DNA of 64,000 nucleotides from Mixophyes australis (lineage: Eukaryota; Chordata; Amphibia; Anura; Limnodynastidae), in the NCBI GenBank assembly GCA_036250195.1, contig JAVHZZ010000003.1, positions 42,629,835 through 42,693,834 on the forward strand. The letters run 5' to 3'. Within the stretch, counting starts at the first letter, position 1. Each line of letters starts with the position of its first letter. The notes under the pieces were generated by a model. That model had not been told where the DNA came from. It did no database searches and saw nothing but the letters and a program-made list of their open reading frames with translations. Below, in pieces: positions 25,453-37,200 of the stretch. The position numbers were made by a program, and so were the translations under genes.

Positions 25453-25650
25453 GGGGGTTAAATGTATCAGGCTGGGAGTTTATGGCAGTTTGGAAAAGTG
25501 GAGATGTTGCCTATAGCAACCAATCAGGTTGTAGTTATTATTCATTTAGTACATTCTACAAACTGATAGCTAGAATCTGATTGGATGCTATAGGCAACAT
25601 CTCCCCTTTAAAACCCGCTGTAATCTCTCAGCTTGATACATTTAACCCCC
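25453..25650. mobile_element. CCAAT-box foldback MITE, copy 1
   Basis: The outer ends GGGGTTAAATGTATCA and TGATACATTTAACCCC are inverted repeats. The inner arms GGAGATGTTGCCTATAGCAA and TTGGATGCTATAGGCAACAT pair, and both carry a CCAAT box (AACCAATCAG and, inverted, CTGATTGG). Related copies are at about 36006 and 46203. Non-coding and non-autonomous. Confidence 0.8.
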
Positions 25651-25916
25651 CGCCCCCAACCCTGGAATAATCCATTGTGTTCAGAGATATCATAATGAAT
25701 ATATTGGAATAGACCTGTGTGCCATTAAACTGTTTCAATTGATTTAAAAAGGAATACATCTGTCTGTGAAATGTCCCTCAGTTTGTTAAAAAAAGGGGCT
25801 TCATCATGAAGATCATATAACATTTAGAGCAAATCCAAGAAAAGGTTATTGAAAAGCACCAGGGGAAGATTTCTAATACTTCCAAATCTATCATAAAGAA
25901 ATTGAGATTGTACTTA

Positions 25917-26217
25917 CCCCTTAGATTGTACGCTCCTTTGAGCAGGGCCTCCTCTCCTCCTGTTCTCCACCACCTTAACTCTGCTCTCCAGCTCCTTGTC
26001 TCCTCCGTGAGGTCCTCCTGCCCTTCTGCCCCTCTAGCTTCACCGCTGGGGGCTCTCACCTTTCATCTAGCTGTACTTTGAGCTTCTGAGTTACTGTGCT
26101 TTTTGTTAACTGTACCGTGCTGTCTCACCCTGTATCGTGTTTCTGTATGTCCCTGTACGGCGCCACGGACACCTAGTGGTGCCTTATAAATAAAAATTAA
26201 TAATAATAATAATTGAG
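25917..26217 (+). mobile_element. L2 LINE 3' end, AAT-tail type
   Basis: TTAGATTGTACGCTCCTTTG, then CTGTACCGTGCTGTCTCACC, and a final CTTATAAATAAAAATTAATA run match the 3' end of the L2 copy at 47.35-48.83 kb. It is strongly 5' truncated with no coding part. Confidence 0.8.
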
Positions 26218-26797
26218 CGAATATAGAACTGTGGAATTGTCTACAATAGGTGACCTCCAGGACTGAACTTGTGAGAAGGAGACTGGCTAGGGAGGCCACT
26301 AGCAGGCCTATTGCAACTTTGGCAGACTTACCGTCTTCAATGATAGAGATGGGAGAGACTGTCAATGGGACAACAATAGCCCGGACACTTTACAAATACA
26401 GTGGTAAATAGCAAAACCATTATTGATTAAAACAAACAACAATCACAAAAGCAAAGTATAGTAAGACTTTCAAACATGTATTCCTCTCAAATAAAAAAAA
26501 GATATAAAATTTTTTACATTCTTTTTTTAATTTTAAAACAAATGGGATGTAACGAGTTGACAGAGTGAATAATTATAAAGGCAAATATTGCTTCCTTGCA
26601 AAAATACCCGTTGTAGCACATTGAGGACTCACAAATATAAAGCCACATAAAGAAATGCCATTGATAATACTATCTAAGAATATTAAAATTTTTATTCCAA
26701 AAATACCCAATGAAAAACAAGATGCATTAAGTTAAAGAGAGCTGCATAAGAATGGTCAGTGTTCATATATCTACAGCTTTAAAAAAGCAGCCTAGGG
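26218..26797. other. Intergenic DNA, nothing recognised
   Basis: AT-rich sequence with no supported features. Confidence 0.45.
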
Positions 26798-26803
26798 AAG
26801 TGT

Positions 26804-27517
26804 CTTATACCCCATTCATACTGCACCAAAATCCTGGGTTTTTGCCGGGGCGAGCTCAAACGACCCGGGTCTTGGTGCAGTATGAATGGTACAAGTCAAA
26901 AATCCCGGGTCTTCAACCCGGGATTTATCGAGGGGTAATTCCCGGGTCGGACCCGGGTTGCCTGCACTATGAATGGTGCAACCCAGGTTTTTCAACCCGG
27001 GTTGCACAGAAAACAAGCTGATTGGCTGTCTGCCTGTCTCAGGATTTGGAATTAGGCATTTATCATTCATTTTATGCTTGCCAAAACGAGGCCATTAATT
27101 TTCCATCTAGAAGTCTAGTCTTTTGGGGTCATCATTGAAATATGCAATGCCTAGCTTTAAAAGCTCCTACAACCTTCCCTTAAATATATGTTTCCCAGTC
27201 TCTTTATGCCTTTCAGAAAGCCCTCCTAGACTAGTACGACTAAATATATAAGCCAATTGGAGGTATCCTTTATTCATTATTGTAATATTATATTGTGTAT
27301 CACCATTTTTCAGCCAATGAAAACTGCTCTGGTGAAGACTCCGACAAATTGCCAGGGCACAGACTTGTGCAGTATGAATGGGGTCAACCCGGGAAATTCC
27401 TGGGGCCGAGGTGCAGTATGAATGGTGTTTCTGAGCTGGGACGCTCCGAGCCCCGTCAAAAACCCGGCTTCAAAAACCCGGGATATTACCGGGGCGGCAG
27501 TATGAAAGCCGTATAAG
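26804..27517. mobile_element. 714-bp non-autonomous element rich in CCCGGG
   Basis: The ends CTTATACCCCATTCATACTG and, inverted, CTTATACGGCTTTCATACTG form terminal repeats. A 6-bp direct repeat AAGTGT flanks it (26798-26803 and 27518-27523). The interior holds several internal palindromes built from CCCGGG cores, and the motif CAGTATGAATGG recurs. No transposase. I do not recognise the superfamily. Confidence 0.7.
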
Positions 27518-27971
27518 AAGTGTAATTATCACAGGGGACCAAGGATAGGCTACAGGGATAAAACTAGGTACAGACTACAGGTGGCAATCACACATTAAAT
27601 GACTGTTAGGTCAGATATTGCATTAGTGTGTACGCTCCCACGAACGTGTATCTATAATAGGGCTGTGCACCGGCCACTTTTAGTGTTTTGGGTTTTGGGT
27701 TCTGATTAGTTTGAGGTTTTGGGTTCTGATTTGTTTTGCCAAAACACCTGACGAAAGCTTTTGGTTCTGATATAGGGTTTTGGGTTCTGATTTATTTTTA
27801 AAAAAGCATAAAAAGCGCTACAATCCAGTTTTTTGGTTGTTTTCCACTCCTACACTATTATTAACCTCAATAACATTCAATAACAATCATTTCCACTAAT
27901 TTCCAGTCTATTCTGAACACCTCACACCTCACAATATTGTTTTTAGTCCAAAACGTTGCACCGAGGTAGCT

Positions 27972-28535
27972 CTCTGGACTGCGTAGTGAAGTGGGCCCGG
28001 TACCCAATTTGGTACTGGGGCCAAAATACCTCCGCCTTCCAATGGTCTCAATTCCACTGCACAGCTGCCTGCTCCTACATCCTCTGCAGCATATACAGGG
28101 TGTAGTTCGAGCGCGTCAATACCTCTTGTTTTTGACGATGACAGGTCATTTTCATTAATTTTGGATTTGGCAGCAACAGTCAACATTTTTTAATATCTGA
28201 TACGCATCTATCTGGACTGCGTAGTGGAGTGGCCCCGGTACCCAATTTGGTACCGTGGCCACAATACCTCCTTCAACTGTTCTAAATTCCACTGCACATA
28301 TGGCTGCTCCTACATCCTCTGCAGCATATACAGGGTGTAGTTTGAGCACGTCAATACCTCTTGTTTTTGACGATGACAGGTCATTTTCATTAATTTCGGA
28401 TTTGGCCCCGACACTGAATGTAGTTTAATATCTGATATGCATCTATCTGGACTGCGTAGTGGAGTGGCCCCGGTACCCAATTTGGTACTGGGGCCACAAT
28501 ATATCACCCTCAACTGGTCTGAATTCCACTGCACA
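27972..28535. repeat. 238-bp tandem repeat with transposase scrap
   Basis: TCTGGACTGCGTAGTG recurs at about 27973, 28211 and 28446. Two units contain CATCCTCTGCAGCATATACAG, whose minus strand reads YTLYMLQRM, a match to TLYMLQRMEE of the full transposase (about residues 648-657). GGTACCCAATTTGGTAC, also a palindrome, occurs in each unit. Confidence 0.85.
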
Positions 28536-28539
28536 GATA

Positions 28540-30935
28540 AAAACAAAGAACATAGTATTAGAAATGGCAGTTCCTCTTTTTTGGAACTACAGAAACAAAG
28601 AACATAGTAATAGAAATGGCAGTTCCTCTTTTTTGGAACTACAGAAACAAAGAACATAGTAATAGAAATGGCAGTTCCTCTTTTTTGGAACTATAAAAAC
28701 AAAGAATATAGTAATAGAAATGGCAGTTCCTCTTTTTTGGAACTACAGAAACAAAGAACGTAGTAATAGAAATGGCAGTTCCTCTTTTTGGGAACTACAG
28801 AAACAATGAATGTAGTAATAGAACTGGCAGTTCCTAGTTTTTGGAACTACACAAACAATGACCGTAGTAATAGAACTGGCAGTTCCTATTTTTTGGGAAC
28901 TACAGAAACAATGAACGTAGTAATAGAACTGGCAGTTCCTCTTTTTTGGAACTACAGAAACAAAGAACATAGTAATAGAAATGGCAGTTTCTCTTTTTTG
29001 GAACTACAGAAACAAAGAACATAGTAATAGAAATGGCAGTTCCTCTTTTTTGGAACTATAAAAACAAAGAACATAGTAATAGAAATGGCAGTTCCTCTTT
29101 TTTGGAACTACAGAAACAAAGAACGTAGTAATAGAAATGGCAGTTCCTCTTTTTGGGAACTACAGAAACAATGAATGTAGTAATAGAACTGGCAGTTCCT
29201 AATTTTTGGAACTACACAAACAATGACCGTAGTAATAGAACTGGCAGTTCCTATTTTTTGGGAACTACAGAAACAATGAACGTAGTAATAGAACTGGCAG
29301 TTCCTCTTTTTTGGAACTACAGAAACAAAGAACATAGTAATAGAAATGGCAGTTCCTCTTTTTTGGAACTACAGAAACAAAGAACGTAGTAATAGAAATG
29401 GCAGTTCCTCTTTTTTGGAACTATAAAAACAAAGAACATAGTAATAGAAATGGCAGTTCCTATTTTTTGGAACTACAGAAGCAAAGAACGTAGTAATAGA
29501 AATGGCAGTTCCTCTTTTTTGGAACTACAGAAACAAAGAACGTAGTAATAGAAATGGCAGTTCCTCTTTTTGGGAACTACAGAAACAATGAATGTAGTAA
29601 TAGAACTGGCAGTTCCTAATTTTTGGAACTACACAAACAATGACCGTAGTAATAGAACTGGCAGTTCCTATTTTTTGGGAACTACAGAAACAATGAACGT
29701 AGTAATAGAACTGGCAGTTCCTCTTTTTTGGAACTACAGAAACAAAGAACATAGTAATAGAAATGGCAGTTCCTCTTTTTTGGAACTACAGAAACAAAGA
29801 ACATAGTAATAGAAATGGCAGTTCCTCTTTTTTGGAACTATAAAAACAAAGAACATAGTAATAGAAATGGCAGTTCCTCTTTTTTGGAACTACAGAAACA
29901 AAGAACGTAGTAATAGAAATGGCAGTTCCTCTTTTTGGGAACTACAGAAACAATGAATGTAGTAATAGAACTGGCAGTTCCTAATTTTTGGAACTACACA
30001 AACAATGACCATAGTAATAGAACTGGCAGTTCCTATTTTTTGGGAACTACAGAAACAATGAACGTAGTAATAGAACTGGCAGTTCCTCTTTTTTGGAACT
30101 ACAGAAACAAAGAACATAGTAATAGAAATGGCAGTTCCTCTTTTTTGGAACTACAGAAACAAAGAACGTAGTAATAGAAATGGCAGTTCCTCTTTTTTGG
30201 AACTATAAAAACAAAGAACATAGTAATAGAAATGGCAGTTCCTATTTTTTGGAACTACAGAAGCAAAGAACGTAGTAATAGAAATGGCAGTTCCTCTTTT
30301 TTGGAACTATAAAAACAAAGAACATAGTAATAGAACTGGCAGTTCCTCTTTTTGGGAACTACAGAAACAATGAATGTAGTAATAGAACTGGCAGTTCCTA
30401 ATTTTTGGAACTACACAAACAATGACCGTAGTAATAGAACTGGCAGTTCCTATTTTTTGGGAACTACAGAAACAATGAACGTAGTAATAGAACTGGCAGT
30501 TCCTCTTTTTTGGAACTACAGAAACAAAGAACATAGTAATAGAAATGGCAGTTCCTCTTTTTTGGAACTACAGAAACAAAGAACGTAGTAATAGAAATGG
30601 CAGTTCCTCTTTTTTGGAACTATAAAAACAAAGAACATAGTAATAGAAATGGCAGTTCCTCTTTTTTGGAACTACAGAAACAAAGAACGTAGTAATAGAA
30701 ATGGCAGTTCCTCTTTTTTGGAACTATAAAAACAAAGAACATAGTAATAGAACTGGCAGTTCCTATTTTTTGGGAACTACAGAAACAATGAACGTAGTAA
30801 TAGAACTGGCAGTTCCTATTTTTTGGAACTACAGAAATAATGAACGTAATAATAGAACTAGCAGTTCCTGTTTTTGGAAACTACAGAAACAATGAACGTA
30901 GTAATAGAAATGGCAGGTCCTCTTTTTTTGGACTG
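28540..30935. repeat. 52-bp satellite with higher-order structure
   Basis: About 46 copies of a 52-bp unit, each holding GGCAGTTCCTCTTTTTTGG then AACTACAGAAACAAAGAAC. AGTTCC and GGAACT inside each unit can pair as a 6-bp stem. Variant units (TGGGAACT, ATGAATGTAG, CTACACAAAC) recur in fixed order at offsets of 365 and 417 bases, making a 782-bp super-repeat. The 75-78-codon frames on both strands are by-products of the period. Confidence 0.95.
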
Positions 30936-31549
30936 CAAGAATATATTGCTCTATAATATTTTTTATACTTTTTCAATTATTTTTTTATATTTTTTTTTAA
31001 AATTTTTTTTATATTTTTTTAAAAGATTTTTGGCTGATTAACAAATTGCTATGGACTTATCAGAAACAAATACAGGACAAAAGCCCCACTGGACTTAGCA
31101 GCACAGACACTGGCCCGAGCACCACTGGAATCAGCAGGACAGAGCACTGGAAAAAGTACTACTGCACTCAGCAGGACAAAGCACCACTTTAGTAAAGTTA
31201 TCAGCAGGACAGAGCACATCAACCTCCCTCTTCACTAACCACAGGGAGAATGAACATGGCGGCCGCGAGCGGGGCATTTATGAGATCCGAGTCTCGCGAG
31301 ATCCGATGTGAGACTTGGATGTCATAGCCTCGGTTTGGCTTCATTTGGCGCCCGGAAGTTCCCGAACAGTGCTCAGATCCCGTCGGATCCGCACTGTTCG
31401 GGTGGGCTCGGATTAGCGAAATCCGAGCCCGCACATCTCTAATCTATAAACAATGTTGTGTAAATTCTGCTGTGTTTTAGAACATGATACAGACTTGTTC
31501 TGTAACAGAATAGCCTCCCAAAAACCAGAATGTTTGTCTCTTTTAGGCA

Positions 31550-31690
31550 CAGCTGTAACTAGGGCGGTGGGAGAGGTGCCACCGCCCAGGGCGCCAAACT
31601 AAGGAGGATGCTGCTTTACAAGGGGCACCACTGGGCCCTGTACTTAATCGGACCACCGGCACCATTCACTCAGTGGTATGTCACGGCAGT
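31550..31690. mobile_element. DNA transposon end fragment, unassigned
   Basis: CTGTAACTAGGGCGGTGG and CCACCGCCCAGGGCGCC have the look of GC-rich transposon termini. No partner end is visible, so the assignment is weak. Confidence 0.3.
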
Positions 31691-31796
31691 AATATAGTAA
31701 TACTTGTGCGGATGCCACATGAAGCTTTGATTTGTTCCCTTCTGGGTTCATTACGAGTCACATTTGCGGTGAATAGAGAAATATAGATTTTGACGG

Positions 31797-32075
31797 CACA
31801 TAAGAACAGCTTGGCCCATCTAGTCAGGCCATTTTTGACCTATGGTAATCTTTGTAAGGATATCCTTATGCCTATCCCAAGCATGTTTAAATTACTCTAC
31901 TGTATAAGCCTCTACCACCTCTGATGGGAGGCTATTCCACTTGTCCACTACCCTCTCTGTGAAGTCATTTACCTCAGGGAATTTAGACTGTAAGCTGCAA
32001 TGGGGCAGGGACTGATGTGAGTGAGTTCTATGTACTGGTGTTAGTGGCGCTATATAAATAGCTGCTGATGATGAG
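31797..32075 (+). mobile_element. Dispersed repeat joined to SINE/L2-like tail
   Basis: The segment with CCTCTACCACCTCTGATGGG and CTACCCTCTCTGTGAAGT resembles a repeat I associate with amphibian genomes. From about 31979 it continues as the SINE 3' tail (GAATTTAGACTGTAAGCTGC ... GTGGCGCTATATAAATA, then GATGATGA). The join may be an insertion boundary. Confidence 0.5.
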
Positions 32076-32445
32076 GATTTACACAGAACATGGCTATTTC
32101 TTATTGTAAGTTCTACTGATGCCTAATAGCGAATGCGTTTGTTGCCCATAAAACAAATGAAAAAAAGCATGGGCGCAAGTGGGGTCTAAGTGCTGTGATG
32201 TGTGCCTGGCGTAAAACGGCTGCATATGCTACTGGCGCAGACCCGCATGGATCTTAAGATGTGTATGGCACAGCATCAAGGCATATATACAGTACTTTTA
32301 TGCACAGCTTTTTTGAGCACAAATTATGCCCAATTTGTGACCAACTCTGCATCAGGCATAGGCCTTCTAATTACCCCACAAGGGCTTATTGGACTACCTC
32401 TTATCTCAGAGATGCACTGAGTTGTAGGCTGTAGCTAACAGATGC

Positions 32446-34188
32446 AGAGTTGCAGGCACTGAGCTACAGGTGCTTAGTTACAGGCGCTTATCTACAGGCA
32501 CTTAACTACAGCCGCTGAGTTACAGGTGCTGAGCTAAAGGTGCTGAGCTACAGGCACTGAGCTACAGGCGCTGAGCTACAGGCGCTGAGTTACAGGTGCT
32601 GAGTTACTGGCGGTCAGCTACAGGTGTTTAATTACAGGCGCTGAGCTACAGGCACTTAACTACAGGTAGTTAAAAAAGAGGTTTACCTTGGGGATTATGA
32701 CTAGCCCCATTTACATCCCATTGGCTGCTCATATATAGGTATAGAAGCGCGGACCCCACCTGTGTTTAACCTCTGACTTAACTACAGGTGCTGAGCTACA
32801 GGCACTTAACTACAGGCGCTGAGTTACAGGTGCTGAGCTACAGATGCTGAGTACAGGTGCTGAGCTACAGGAACTGAGTTACAGCCGCTGAGTTACAGGC
32901 GCTGAGCTACAGGTGCAGAGTTACTGGCGTTGAGCTACAGGAGCTGAGTTACAGGCGCTGAGCTACAGACGCTGAGTGATAGGCGCTGAGCTACAGGAGC
33001 TGAGTTACAGGCACTGAGTTACTGAACCTGAGTTACAGACGCTGACTTACAGGCACTGAGCTACAGAGGCAGAGTTACAGGCGTTGAGCTACAGGCGCTT
33101 AGCTACAGCAGCTGAGTTACAGGCACTGGGTTACAGAACCTGAGTTACAGACGTTGAGGTACAGAATCTAAATTTCAGGTGCTAAGTTATAGACTCTGAG
33201 TTACAGGAGCTGAGTTAGGGTCCCTGAGTTATAGGAGCTTAGCTACAGACGTAGAGTTACAGGTACTGAGCTACAGGCGTTGTGGTACAGATGCTGAACT
33301 ACAAGCACTGAATTACATGTACTGAGGTACAGTTGCTGAATTACAGGTGCTGAGTTATAAGTACTAATTTACAGGTGTTGAGTTACAGGCGCTGAGTTAC
33401 AGGCACTTAGTTATAGTCCCTGATCTATAGGAGCTTAGCTACAGACGTTGAGTTACAGACGCAGAGTTACAGGCGTTGTGGTCCTTGTGGTACAGATGCA
33501 GAGCTATGCTACAGGCACTGAGTCACATGTATTGAGGTACAGTTGCTGAGTTACAGGCGCTGAGTTACATGTACTGAGGTACAGTTGCTAAGCTACAGGC
33601 ACTGAGTTACATGTACTGAGGTACAGTTGCTGAGTTACAGGTGCTGAGTTAGATGTACTGAGTTAGATGTACTGAATTACAGGTGTTGAGTTACAAGCGC
33701 TGAGTTAGATGTACTGAATTACAGGTGCTGATTTACAGGCCATGTGGTACAAGCGCTGAGTTACAGGCCCTGAGTTACATTCCCTGTGTTACAGGCGCTG
33801 AATTACAGGCTCTAAGTAACAGGCGCTGAGCTACAAGCATTGAGTTACAAGTGCTGAGATACAGGCGTTGAGTTACAGGCGTTGAGTTACAGGCGCTGAG
33901 TTACAGGCACTGAGTTACAAGCGCTGAGTTACAAGCGCTGAGTTACAGGCACTGAGTTACAAGTGCTGAGTTACAAGTGCTGAGTTACAAGCGCTGAGTT
34001 ACAGGTGCTGAGTTACAGGCACTGAGATACAAGTGCTGAGTTACAGGCACTGAGTTACAGGCCCTGAGTTAGAAGTGCTGAGTTACAGGCCCTGAGTTAC
34101 AAGCGCTGAGTTACAGGCCCTGAGTTACAAGCGCTGAGTTACAAGCGCTGAGTTACAAGTGCTGAGTTACAGGCCCTGAGTTACTGGC
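32446..34188 (+). repeat. 14-bp minisatellite (GCTGAGTTACAGGC)
   Basis: About 115 tandem copies of a 14-bp unit, diverged on the left and nearly uniform on the right (33830-34180). A 110-bp block at about 32672-32785 interrupts the array. Variants alternate GAGTTACAGG, GAGCTACAGG and GAGTTACAAG. Confidence 0.95.
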
Positions 34189-35354
34189 ATCTGCTATGCT
34201 GCCTCTAACATGCCGCAATCCTAGGACCAGTTCTTTGCGACCTCACCCTAAATTGGAGCCTGACTATAGCTAATATATTGCATATTCAGTTACTAAGTTT
34301 TACTATGTTTGATTATTATCTGGCATAAACTTTTGTTTACTATTATCTGTTATAACTTGCATCATTGTATCCATGTAACATTTTCCACAAACACTTAGAA
34401 AAATAATATACTTAATCGGTAATAACTGTTCAAAAAAATTGGCAAGTCAATACAAGATGAGATCCGGAGATTTAGGAAGCATATAACATCTATTTATGGG
34501 CTGACTGGATACTGTTTGATGTAACTCGCAAGATATTTATTGTTGGGAATTTATTCAGGTCACGGAAGGCAAACACAGCAAACACACTGAGTCTAATATA
34601 ACCCCTATGGCGGCTGGCTGGTTGCTCTCCCGCTGTTGGTTAGGAATTAAAGTTAGCATATTGTTCTGGAATGAAGAGGCAAACACAGCTCAACTTTAAG
34701 AGCAGCGAGATACAATAATGAAAAGTATTCAACTTTTATCACAAATATCTCAATCGAGATGAGATTGCAAAAAAATATTTTACTACCTTTGCGTAGCCAG
34801 AGTAAGTTCCCCGAATCATTTTCTCTGTTTCCTGCTGTGTGCAGTTATTAGATTTACACGGAACATGGCTATTTCTTATTGTAAAAAGAAAAACTCATAT
34901 CATCTAGAATTTATGTTTGGGTGAATGTATATCTTTTCAGTGGAGATGTGCAAACCACCTTGGGTTTTGGTTTTGTTTGCAAAACCATTCAAATATTTTG
35001 GTGTTGGATTTAGCAAAGCCAGGAAGGGTTTTTTTTGGTTTTTTTGTGTGTGTAACAGGTCGAGGGAAAACAAGTTCAGTCTCTCTAGTACATTTTTTTT
35101 CTCTTGCCTATTGACCAGATGTCTAGTCCCAAGGAAGCGTTATGTCTTGCAGCTACTAAGAGATGGCATTGGACGCAAATGATATAGATTGGTATAACAG
35201 CCCCGGATAGATAGTTGGAAAATAGTTTAAAAATAGTGTCCATTGTCTGAGCTTTTTCTTAAGGGCGAGATATGTGATGGGGGCTATTTCAATGCTATGT
35301 TATTTTGCAAAATCCATCACAATCATTGTTATTATGCTTAAGTTTTCCCACTTG
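34189..35354. other. Intergenic DNA with possible hAT-type end
   Basis: Mostly unassigned. GGAGATGTGCAAACCACC followed by GGGTTTTGGTTTTG at about 34942 resembles the left ends of the hAT elements here, but no matching right end was found. Confidence 0.3.
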
Positions 35355-35640
35355 AGCATAGCGACCTACTCTCCTGGAATGTCTGGGAGACTCCTGACTT
35401 TTTGGCATTCTCCCGGACTACTGGAAGAGCAAGGAAACCTTCCGCATTGTGCTCTCTTCGTTGGTGAAATGAGTGTGGGGGGCAGGGCTAAACACGTGAT
35501 CCTGGCCCAGCCTCCTATTGTGATAGGCCGATATTGAGAAGGTATGACAGGGGGCGGGGCCTAACTACGCAACCCGCGTGGCCACAGCTCATAGCGGAGC
35601 CCACTCCCGGAGAACATACTGACAAAGTTGGCAAGTAGGT
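35355..35640. mobile_element. TIR-bearing repeat (CTACTCTCCCGGAATGTC family), copy 1
   Basis: It starts CATAGCGACCTACTCTCCTG and ends AGTTGGCAAGTAGG, which is roughly the reverse complement. The interior is rich in TCCCGGACTAC and GGGGCGGGGCC. Other copies are at 37059, 45251 and 54042. Non-autonomous, class unknown. Confidence 0.65.
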
Positions 35641-36005
35641 ACTTGAGCTGTTGTTTTGGGAGAGATCATCAAACATATTTTGGAGGGACCTGTCACTTAC
35701 ATGACCTTTACTGGTAGAAGTAGTATAGTTGTGGATACTAGTACTGAGATTCTACTGATCAGTAGACAGCCCACTAACAACAGCAGTAAAACCATGTTCT
35801 ATAGTGTTACTGCAAAATAAATCAAATAATATTATTATTATTGATCTAGCTGCCATCACACTCAATGAGGTAGGGAAAGAAGAGAATACAGAATTGTGTT
35901 ACACTGCCAAACGATATTACTGAATAGTTCTTTTTCTGCTCTGTGATTGCTTTTTTCAGTGTATTATACACTTTTAAAGTGTTTTTCGCTTGTGTGTTTT
36001 GTGTG

Positions 36006-36143
36006 TGGAGGTGTTGCCCATAGCAACCAATCAGGTGTTAGCTATATTTTTTTTAGCACATTCTAAAAGATGATAGCTAGTATCTGATTGGATGCTACTT
36101 GCAACACCTCCACTTTTCCTTTTTAGAAGATTGATAAATCTAC
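36006..36143. mobile_element. CCAAT-box foldback MITE, copy 2
   Basis: GGAGGTGTTGCCCATAGCAA pairs with TTGGATGCTACTTGCAACAC and CCTCC. It has inverted CCAAT boxes as in copy 1 and ends near GATTGATAAATCTACC. Confidence 0.75.
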
Positions 36144-36511
36144 CGCTATATGTTGTCCCCCCCCCCACACACACTTCTTGCTGCTTGCTCTGCAGTGTCT
36201 TCCACACAATATTGATTTGTTTAATTTGACATTTTTGCAATTCTTGAAAAAGAACCTACTAATGAAGCCATATATCCATGACAAAACACGTTTGAATCTA
36301 ATCCTGCACATCAGGCATTTAAAGTAACAGTTAGGAAACCTTTTCTTTATTATTTCAGTGTTTACTTTTATTATATGTATCATGAGATTTTCAACTTAGT
36401 AGTCAATAATTTAATAATCAATAACAGAGCAACTTGCAGCATTGTCTTCACTTGAGCAGCTTCTCTCAGAGTTTCATAAATATTTTTAGATAGTGTTTTG
36501 CTGCTGCATTA

Positions 36512-37017
36512 GGTTAGGTACACACTGCAGGAAAACTCTACCCACAGCAGATTTTACCAACGACAGATAAAAAAGAGTCCCGATCAGCATGCTGATTCAT
36601 GTGTACACACTGTACACGATTACCTTCAGATCTGTGCTCTTCATCTGTCAAGTGACAGCTGTCCTGAGCAAATGGACTTCCTTTTCCCTGCCAGGACCTA
36701 CTGCCTTTTCCCTGCCAGGATCTGCTTCTTGATATTCCTGCTTCGGGCACATTTCCACTGGTAAGTGTACCAGCTTTCTCACTTGTCGTTCCAATTCTGC
36801 AGAGTGCATACACACTGCAGAATTCGAACGACATTATTTCATCGTTGAACGAGATTTTCAGTTCAGTTTGAAAATCTCCATCAATGATTTCTTGAGCTTT
36901 GGAACAATAATCGCTCATCATTCCAGGGCACACACTACTGTGATATTGGGCCAATCAGTCGTTTATCATCTGATTGGCCCGATACTTGGCTGGAAACACT
37001 GTAGTGTGTACCCAGCC
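36512..37017. mobile_element. TTA-flanked MITE (GGGTACACACTA family), copy 2
   Basis: The ends GGTTAGGTACACACTGCAG and GTAGTGTGTACCCAGCC are flanked by TTA (36509-36511 and 37018-37020). Internal blocks such as GTACACACTGTACACG recur. The 138-codon minus-strand frame inside is not a recognisable protein. Confidence 0.75.
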
Positions 37018-37058
37018 TTATCTATGCTGTAGAGAAGTGGTTGCCAATCTATTTTAGC

Positions 37059-37200
37059 CATAGTTGCTTACACTTCCGGAATGTCCGGGAGACTCCAGAA
37101 TTTCTGGGAGTCCTTAGAACAGGGCGATCAGCCGGTTCCTCGCCGCTTCATTAGTTAAGTCTCGGGGGCAGTGTTTAGGAGGCGATGCCTCCATTGTGAG
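37059..37200. mobile_element. CTACTCTCCCGGAATGTC family repeat, partial copy 2
   Basis: ACTTCCGGAATGTCCGGGAG and ACTCCAGAATTTCTGGGAGT match the left half of the family. The right half is absent or decayed. Confidence 0.5.

Larger units (their letters stand above)
27658..31441. mobile_element. 3.8-kb non-autonomous hAT-like element
   Basis: It starts TAGGGCTGTGCACCGG and ends CCCGCACATCTCTA, giving short terminal inverted repeats. The 8-bp target duplication ATCTATAA lies at 27650-27657 and 31442-31449, the hAT hallmark. The left end is GTTTTGGG-rich like the hAT at 37776. The right end has a perfect 11-bp hairpin (31404-31414 with 31420-31430) placed as in that element. The interior holds about 2.5 units of a 238-bp repeat, one part of which matches the transposase segment coding NSTLYMLQRM, then about 2.4 kb of 52-bp repeats. 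No intact transposase, so it depends on a helper. Confidence 0.88.

Noticed and set aside
28310..30895. Many 64-115-codon frames on both strands
   Set aside because: Period by-products of the 52-bp satellite.
28540..30935. CRISPR-like array (regular repeats of about 52 bp)
   Set aside because: No unique spacers: the whole unit is repeated, and the context is a vertebrate hAT element.
36538..36954. 138-codon minus-strand frame
   Set aside because: Lies wholly within a non-autonomous MITE with related copies that do not keep the frame.
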